DNA of 40,913 bases, from the NCBI RefSeq assembly GCF_012396585.1, contig NZ_JAAXPR010000021.1, positions 1-40,913 of the forward strand. The letters are read 5' to 3'. Position 1 is the stretch's first letter. Every line of letters begins with the position of its first letter. Positions 36,896 to 40,913 of the stretch are shown in pieces. A model generated the notes under the pieces. That model was not told the DNA's origin and did not search any database. It worked only from the letters and a program-made list of their open reading frames with translations. Made by a program: the position numbers and the translations under genes. The DNA comes from Streptococcus ovuberis (GTDB lineage Bacteria; Bacillota; Bacilli; Lactobacillales; Streptococcaceae).

Positions 36896-37870
36896 ATGTC
36901 AGACCTGTTTGATATTACCATTATTGGTGGAGGACCAGTCGGTCTTTTTGCTGCTTTCTATGCTCACTTACGACAGGCCAAGGTCAAAATCATCGATTCC
37001 TTGCCCCAGCTCGGAGGACAGCCTGCCATTCTTTATCCTGAAAAAACTATCTTAGATGTGGCAGGTTTCACCCAAGTAACCGGAGAGAGCTTAACCCTAC
37101 GTCTCCTAGAGCAACTGGATGCCTTTGACACGACCATTTGCCTCAATGAGACCGTTCTGGAAATCGAAAAATCAGAGAGTCACTTTACCCTAACCACCAA
37201 TAAGGACAAGCACTTAACCAAGACAGTGCTCATCGCTATGGGAGGCGGAGCCTTTAAACCACGGCCGTTAGAAATTGAAGGAGCGGATGCCTTTGACAAC
37301 ATCCATTACCACGTTTCACAAATCAACCAGTATCAAGACAAGGAAATAGTTGTACTTGGTGGCGGAGATTCTGCGGTCGATTGGTCCCTGGCCTTTGAAA
37401 AAATTGCCAAACAGGTAACCATCGTCCACCGTAGAGATAATTTTAGAGCGTTGGAGCACAGCGTTGAAGCGTTAAAGACCTCTCAAGTTAATATCAAAAC
37501 CCCCTACGTCCCAAGTAGCCTTATTGTCCAAGATGGACAGGTGTCCGGTCTTGAAATCACTAAGGTCAAGTCAGATGAAAGCCAGATTATCCCACTAGAC
37601 CATCTCTTTGTCAATTACGGCTTTAAATCTTCCGTCGGCAACCTCAAAGCTTGGGGACTGGACCTCAACCGGCATAAGATCGTGGTTAACAGCCGACAGG
37701 CCACTTCCATCCCAGGCATTTTCGCTGCAGGAGACTGTTGCTACTACGAAGGGAAGATTGATTTGATTGCGACAGGCTTCGGTGAGGCTCCAACAGCTGT
37801 CAATAACGCTATCGCCTATATCAATCCGGCAGAAAAGGTTCAACCCAAACACTCAACCAGTCTGCATTAA
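36896..37870 (+). CDS. Ferredoxin--NADP(+) reductase, thioredoxin-reductase-like
   Basis: A 324-aa flavoprotein that moves electrons between NADPH and ferredoxin or flavodoxin. It has the overall fold of thioredoxin reductase, with an FAD site GGGPVGLFAAFYA and an NADPH site VVLGGGDSAVDW, but the redox-active CxxC of TrxB is absent; this is the hallmark of the YumC/FNR type. FAAGDCCYYEGKIDLIATGFGEAPTAVNNA near the C-terminus binds the flavin. The ATG follows GAGGA. An extended -10 (TGGTAGAAT) lies about 30 bases upstream. It forms an operon with the following gene (23-base gap). Confidence 0.9.
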   Translation: MSDLFDITIIGGGPVGLFAAFYAHLRQAKVKIIDSLPQLGGQPAILYPEKTILDVAGFTQVTGESLTLRLLEQLDAFDTTICLNETVLEIEKSESHFTLTTNKDKHLTKTVLIAMGGGAFKPRPLEIEGADAFDNIHYHVSQINQYQDKEIVVLGGGDSAVDWSLAFEKIAKQVTIVHRRDNFRALEHSVEALKTSQVNIKTPYVPSSLIVQDGQVSGLEITKVKSDESQIIPLDHLFVNYGFKSSVGNLKAWGLDLNRHKIVVNSRQATSIPGIFAAGDCCYYEGKIDLIATGFGEAPTAVNNAIAYINPAEKVQPKHSTSLH

Positions 37871-37893
37871 TTCATATCCTAAAGGAGAAACTC

Positions 37894-38403
37894 ATGAAAT
37901 CTACGGAAGAATTAAAAAACCGTGCTCTCGCCCTTCTTGAAGAGCGTGGCATTTGCCTCAATGACCTCGCCGAGCTAGTGCTCTACCTGCAAAATAAATA
38001 TATTCCAGATCTAAAAATCGAGGACTGCCTTCCTCATGTCAAGGCAGTCTTGGAAAAACGCGAAGTCCAAAACACCATTATCACTGGTATTGAGATTGAC
38101 AAGCTCGCTGAAGCCGGCAAACTCTCTCAGCCACTCAACGACATCCTCATGTCTGATGAGGGCCTCTATGGAATTGACGAGATTATGGCCCTGTCCATCG
38201 TCAATGTCTATGGTTCTATAGGCTTCACCAACTACGGTTACATCGATAAGGTTAAACCTGGTATCATCAAACAGCTTGACACCAAAAAAGATGGGCAATG
38301 CCATACCTTCTTGGACGATATCGCTGGTGCCATTGCGGCTGCCGCTGCTAGCCGTTTAGCACATTCTGACCCAAGCAAGAGCGCCATCACGAACCGTCTT
38401 TAA
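37894..38403 (+). CDS. Phosphatidylglycerophosphatase A family protein (YutG-like)
   Basis: A 169-aa cytosolic-looking protein of the PgpA/YutG family. Family enzymes dephosphorylate phosphatidylglycerol phosphate in phospholipid synthesis, but Gram-positive YutG-like members lack the membrane helices of E. coli PgpA and their substrate is not certain. Conserved acidic motifs DEGLYGIDEI and FLDDIAGAIAAAAASRLA are visible and would bind metal. The ATG follows AAAGGAG. Second gene after the ferredoxin reductase; closed by a terminator. Confidence 0.75.
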   Translation: MKSTEELKNRALALLEERGICLNDLAELVLYLQNKYIPDLKIEDCLPHVKAVLEKREVQNTIITGIEIDKLAEAGKLSQPLNDILMSDEGLYGIDEIMALSIVNVYGSIGFTNYGYIDKVKPGIIKQLDTKKDGQCHTFLDDIAGAIAAAAASRLAHSDPSKSAITNRL

Positions 38404-38428
38404 ACAGGCTTAACAGCGGTTAAATACC

Positions 38429-38476
38429 AAAACACATAAAATCGTGCCCTTGGTCACTGATTTCATGTGTTTTTTG
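38429..38476 (+). terminator. Terminator of the ferredoxin reductase-PgpA unit
   Basis: Stem AAAACACAT(A)AAATC / GATTT(C)ATGTGTTTT with T6 tail. Confidence 0.8.
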
Positions 38477-38934
38477 TTACTCATTTTTCGTTGAAGGCCA
38501 TAGGGCATGAGCCCATGCTAAAATAGTGTCACTGCCATCACCTTATCATCCCACTAAAAATTAGGAGAAACCATTTTTTAGCCAGTCATCATAGGTAGGT
38601 GATGATAATGCTACGAGCATTGATTGGATCGTTATTTCTCCGCTAAAAATTGTCTTTGCTTGTGCCATCTGAAAAGCACATCCAACTTTGAAGTCCCTTC
38701 GCCAGTTAAACTTCTAATGGAAAGTCTTGAAGTAGGGCAAGCCTAAAATCTGCTCTTGACACTACTAGGTCAATACCGCAACTCTGCGTCTCACTATTTC
38801 GTGAATGACTAAATTCAGGACCGCAAAGGATAACCAACTTCGCCACCTCAGACTTTTTCGGTAGTTAATCCTATGGCATCATCTTATTCTAATGCGACAC
38901 AATCCTTTCTTCTTCATCTTCTGCCTTCTTTATG
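38477..38934. other. Long non-coding gap upstream of hslO
   Basis: About 460 bases with stop codons in every frame. Short inverted repeats occur (ATGCT-ACG-AGCAT; CGCA-ACTC-TGCG; GGAGAAA and TTTCTCC about 60 bases apart). The base composition and lack of coding signal suggest a degenerate repeat or decayed element, but no known element is recognised. Confidence 0.4.
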
Positions 38935-38949
38935 TTACAATAATCGGTA
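38935..38949 (+). promoter_or_regulatory. hslO promoter placing transcription start at the ATG
   Basis: Extended -10 TGTTACAAT (hexamer 38936-38941). The next suitable start lies 6-8 bases on, at 38947-38949, which is the first base of the ATG. No Shine-Dalgarno is present, so the mRNA is predicted to be leaderless. Confidence 0.55.
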
Positions 38950-39821
38950 TGGACAAAATCATTAAAACAATTTCAGAAAACGGAGCTTTTCGAGCTTTTA
39001 TCTTAGATAGCACAGAAACTGTCAGAACGGCTCAAGACTTTCATCAGACTCTTAGTTCTTCCACTGTTGCTTTAGGGCGAACCCTCATTGCCAACCAAAT
39101 TCTGGCCGCCAATGAAAAAGGGCAAACCAAAGTCACGGTCAAAGTGCTTGGCGACAGCTCTTTTGGTGCCATCATCTCTGTTGCCAATACGGATGGCCAA
39201 GTCAAAGGTTACGTGCAAAATCGTGGCGTTGATATCAAAAAAACAGCTACTGGAGAAGTGGTTGTCGGTCCTTTTGTCGGGCAAGGGGAATTTCTCGTCA
39301 TCGTTGACTATGGCACTGGCCAACCCTATACCTCTATGACACCTATCGTTACAGGAGAAATCGGTGAAGATCTGGCCTATTTCTTGACGGATAGTCAACA
39401 GACTCCGTCAGCAGTCGGCCTTAATGTTCTCTTAGACGATCAGGACCAAGTAAGCGTCGCAGGTGGGTTTTTAGTACAGGCTCTCCCAGGAGCAACACAA
39501 GCCGACATTGAACGCTTTGTAGGGCGTATTGAAGCCATGCCTGCTATCTCTAGTCTTCTGATGACCGAAAAGCCCTTGGAGGCGCTTTTAGAAGCCATCT
39601 ATGGCTCAGAACCTTACAAGATCCTAGAAGAGAGCCCTCTTGCCTTTCATTGTGACTGTAGTAAAGAACGGTTTAGCACTGCCTTAGCTAGCCTCCCAAA
39701 AGAAGAGCTAATCGCCATGAAAGACGAAGACCAAGGGGCTGAAATTATTTGCCAATTTTGCCAGACCCCCTATCACTTTAGTGCTGATGATTTAGAGGAG
39801 ATTATTCATGAAAAACCTTAA
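38949..39821 (+). CDS. hslO: Hsp33 family redox-regulated chaperone
   Basis: A 290-aa cytosolic holdase activated by oxidation. The N-terminal domain is followed by the zinc redox switch Cys235-x-Cys237 ... Cys268-x2-Cys271, spaced as in the family (CDC...CQFC). [17 protein letters not shown] is the conserved N-terminus, so the ATG at 38949 is used, although the frame is open 19 codons further up. No Shine-Dalgarno precedes it; see the promoter entry. It is followed by dusB with a 14-base overlap. Confidence 0.95.
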   Translation: MDKIIKTISENGAFRAFILDSTETVRTAQDFHQTLSSSTVALGRTLIANQILAANEKGQTKVTVKVLGDSSFGAIISVANTDGQVKGYVQNRGVDIKKTATGEVVVGPFVGQGEFLVIVDYGTGQPYTSMTPIVTGEIGEDLAYFLTDSQQTPSAVGLNVLLDDQDQVSVAGGFLVQALPGATQADIERFVGRIEAMPAISSLLMTEKPLEALLEAIYGSEPYKILEESPLAFHCDCSKERFSTALASLPKEELIAMKDEDQGAEIICQFCQTPYHFSADDLEEIIHEKP

Positions 39822-40818
39822 CACCCCATTTATGATTGGCGATGTCGAAATTCCAAATCGCACTGTCCTTGCTCCTATGGCAGGCGTCACCAATTCCGCC
39901 TTTCGAACCATCGCTAAAGAGCTAGGAGCCGGACTGGTCGTCATGGAAATGGTCTCCGACAAGGGGATCCAATACAACAACGAAAAAACCCTCCACATGC
40001 TTCACATTGATGAGAATGAAGCCCCCATGTCCATCCAACTTTTCGGTAGCGATGCAGACTCCCTAGCACGCGCTGCTGTCTTTATTCAAGAAAATACTCG
40101 GGCCAATATCCTTGACATTAACATGGGGTGTCCGGTCAATAAAGTGGTCAAAAATGAAGCTGGTGCCAAATGGCTTAAAGACCCTGATAAGATCTACCAT
40201 ATCGTCAAGACCGTCACTTCCCATCTCAGCATTCCTCTCACTGTTAAAATGCGGACAGGTTGGGCAGATAGCTCCTTAGCTGTCGAAAATGCCCTCGCAG
40301 CAGAAAGCGCAGGTGTCTCTGCCCTAGCCATGCATGGACGGACGCGAGAACAAATGTATACCGGTCACTGCGACCATGAGACATTAGCTCGCGTTGCCAA
40401 AGCTATTACCAAGGTCCCCTTTATCGGCAACGGCGATATCAAGACTGTCCACGACGCTAAATTTATGATCGAAGAACTCGGAACAGATGGGGTCATGATT
40501 GGACGCACAGCCATGGCCAATCCTTATATCTTCACCCAGATTAACCATTACTTAGAAACTGGAGAAGTCTTACCCGACCTCTCCTTTGAAGATAAAATGA
40601 AAATCGCCTACGAGCATTTGACACGCCTTATCGCTCTTAAAGGAGAATATGTCGCTGTCCGAGAATTTCGTGGCCTAGCTCCCCACTACCTGCGTGGCAC
40701 TTCTGGGGCAGCTAAACTTCGTGGCAAAATTGCTCGTGCGGAAAGTCTAGCCGAAATTGACAGCATCTTAGCTGAAACAAGAGCGATGCTAAATTTCAAG
40801 TCCAAGTTAGGCATTTAG
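39808..40818 (+). CDS. dusB: tRNA dihydrouridine synthase
   Basis: FMN enzyme that reduces uridine to dihydrouridine in tRNA D-loops, 336 aa. A TIM barrel is marked by [14 protein letters not shown], the INMGCP motif with catalytic Cys108, [17 protein letters not shown] and the phosphate-binding GNGDI and MIGRTAM. The ATG lies inside the end of hslO, seven bases after GAGGAG. The last residues (SKLGI) and stop codon overlap the minus-strand end of a transposase-like frame. No terminator is seen before the window ends. Confidence 0.95.
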   Translation: MKNLNTPFMIGDVEIPNRTVLAPMAGVTNSAFRTIAKELGAGLVVMEMVSDKGIQYNNEKTLHMLHIDENEAPMSIQLFGSDADSLARAAVFIQENTRANILDINMGCPVNKVVKNEAGAKWLKDPDKIYHIVKTVTSHLSIPLTVKMRTGWADSSLAVENALAAESAGVSALAMHGRTREQMYTGHCDHETLARVAKAITKVPFIGNGDIKTVHDAKFMIEELGTDGVMIGRTAMANPYIFTQINHYLETGEVLPDLSFEDKMKIAYEHLTRLIALKGEYVAVREFRGLAPHYLRGTSGAAKLRGKIARAESLAEIDSILAETRAMLNFKSKLGI

Positions 40819-40913
40819 TAAAAATTGTCTAGGAGATAAATAGTTCAAACATTTCTTTGGATAGTTGTTAATCCAATTTTCGATGAAGGCGACCATTCTT
40901 GTGGTCGTTTTCT
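40807..40913 (-). mobile_element. 3' end of a transposase-like gene, probably IS30 family (runs off the window)
   Basis: On the minus strand a frame enters from the window edge and stops at TAA 40807-40809. It reads KTTTRMVAFIENWINN then [18 protein letters not shown]. The W(I/M)NxYP(R/K)K..(L/F)xYxSP pattern is typical of the C-terminus of IS30-type transposases. Only 34 codons are visible. It overlaps the last 12 bases of dusB, so either the element's own stop was lost and the frame runs into dusB, or it is a relic. Confidence 0.55.

Overview
The window looks like a chromosomal stretch of a low-GC Firmicute of the genus Streptococcus. The evidence is the protein sequences (RpoB, RpoC, ClpC/CtsR, two class A penicillin-binding proteins, the ComG pseudopilus set) and the gene order tyrS / pbp1b / rpoB / rpoC / DUF1033 / comG operon / methyltransferase / ackA, which is known from streptococci. 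The species cannot be fixed by eye. Almost everything is core housekeeping; accessory material is limited to the two window edges, an amino-acid ABC transporter between rpoC and the competence genes, and a 1.4-kb islet at about 30.1-31.6 kb.

Layout. Positions 1-514 are non-coding, with hairpins that resemble the right end (omegaRNA region) of an IS200/IS605 element. 515-4259 (minus) holds an APC amino-acid permease, acetate kinase with a CcpA-type cre at its promoter, and a competence-linked methyltransferase. 4279-8110 (minus) is the seven-gene comG operon in overlapping frames, read from a ComX-type box at 8310-8317. DUF1033 follows, and then an ABC importer for polar amino acids (8958-11221). 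11406-18887 is rpoB-rpoC with an unusually long, highly structured spacer. 19191-21668 is pbp1b, divergent from tyrS (21775-23031). clpC-ctsR (23108-25998) has a CtsR operator over its promoter. A FAD/NAD(P)-binding protein and the rpsB-tsf operon follow.

The islet between rpsB and a YiaA/B-family gene is bracketed by two 55-bp direct repeats (50/55 identical). It has a strong promoter followed by a near-consensus cre, a 39-aa ORF, a 58-aa two-helix membrane protein, and a secreted protein that appears inactivated: CTG in the start position, and TAG at the expected signal-peptide cleavage region. It is the most unusual part of the window. Beyond it lie tRNA-Cys, an S66 (LdcA/MccF-like) peptidase, the divergent group pbp2a-rpmG-secE-nusG (minus), a thioredoxin-reductase-like ferredoxin-NADP reductase with a PgpA-family gene, and hslO-dusB. 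The last 107 bases carry the 3' end of a putative IS30-family transposase running into the end of dusB.

How the genes work together: transcription (rpoBC, nusG), translation (rpsB, tsf, rpmG, tyrS, tRNA-Cys, dusB), protein export (secE), envelope growth (pbp1b, pbp2a, S66 peptidase, PgpA family), stress control (ctsR-clpC, hslO), overflow carbon metabolism (ackA) and DNA uptake (comG). Starts were chosen from Shine-Dalgarno spacing wherever possible; several are GTG or TTG (rpoB TTG, rpoC GTG, comGE GTG, comGF TTG, the ABC permease GTG).
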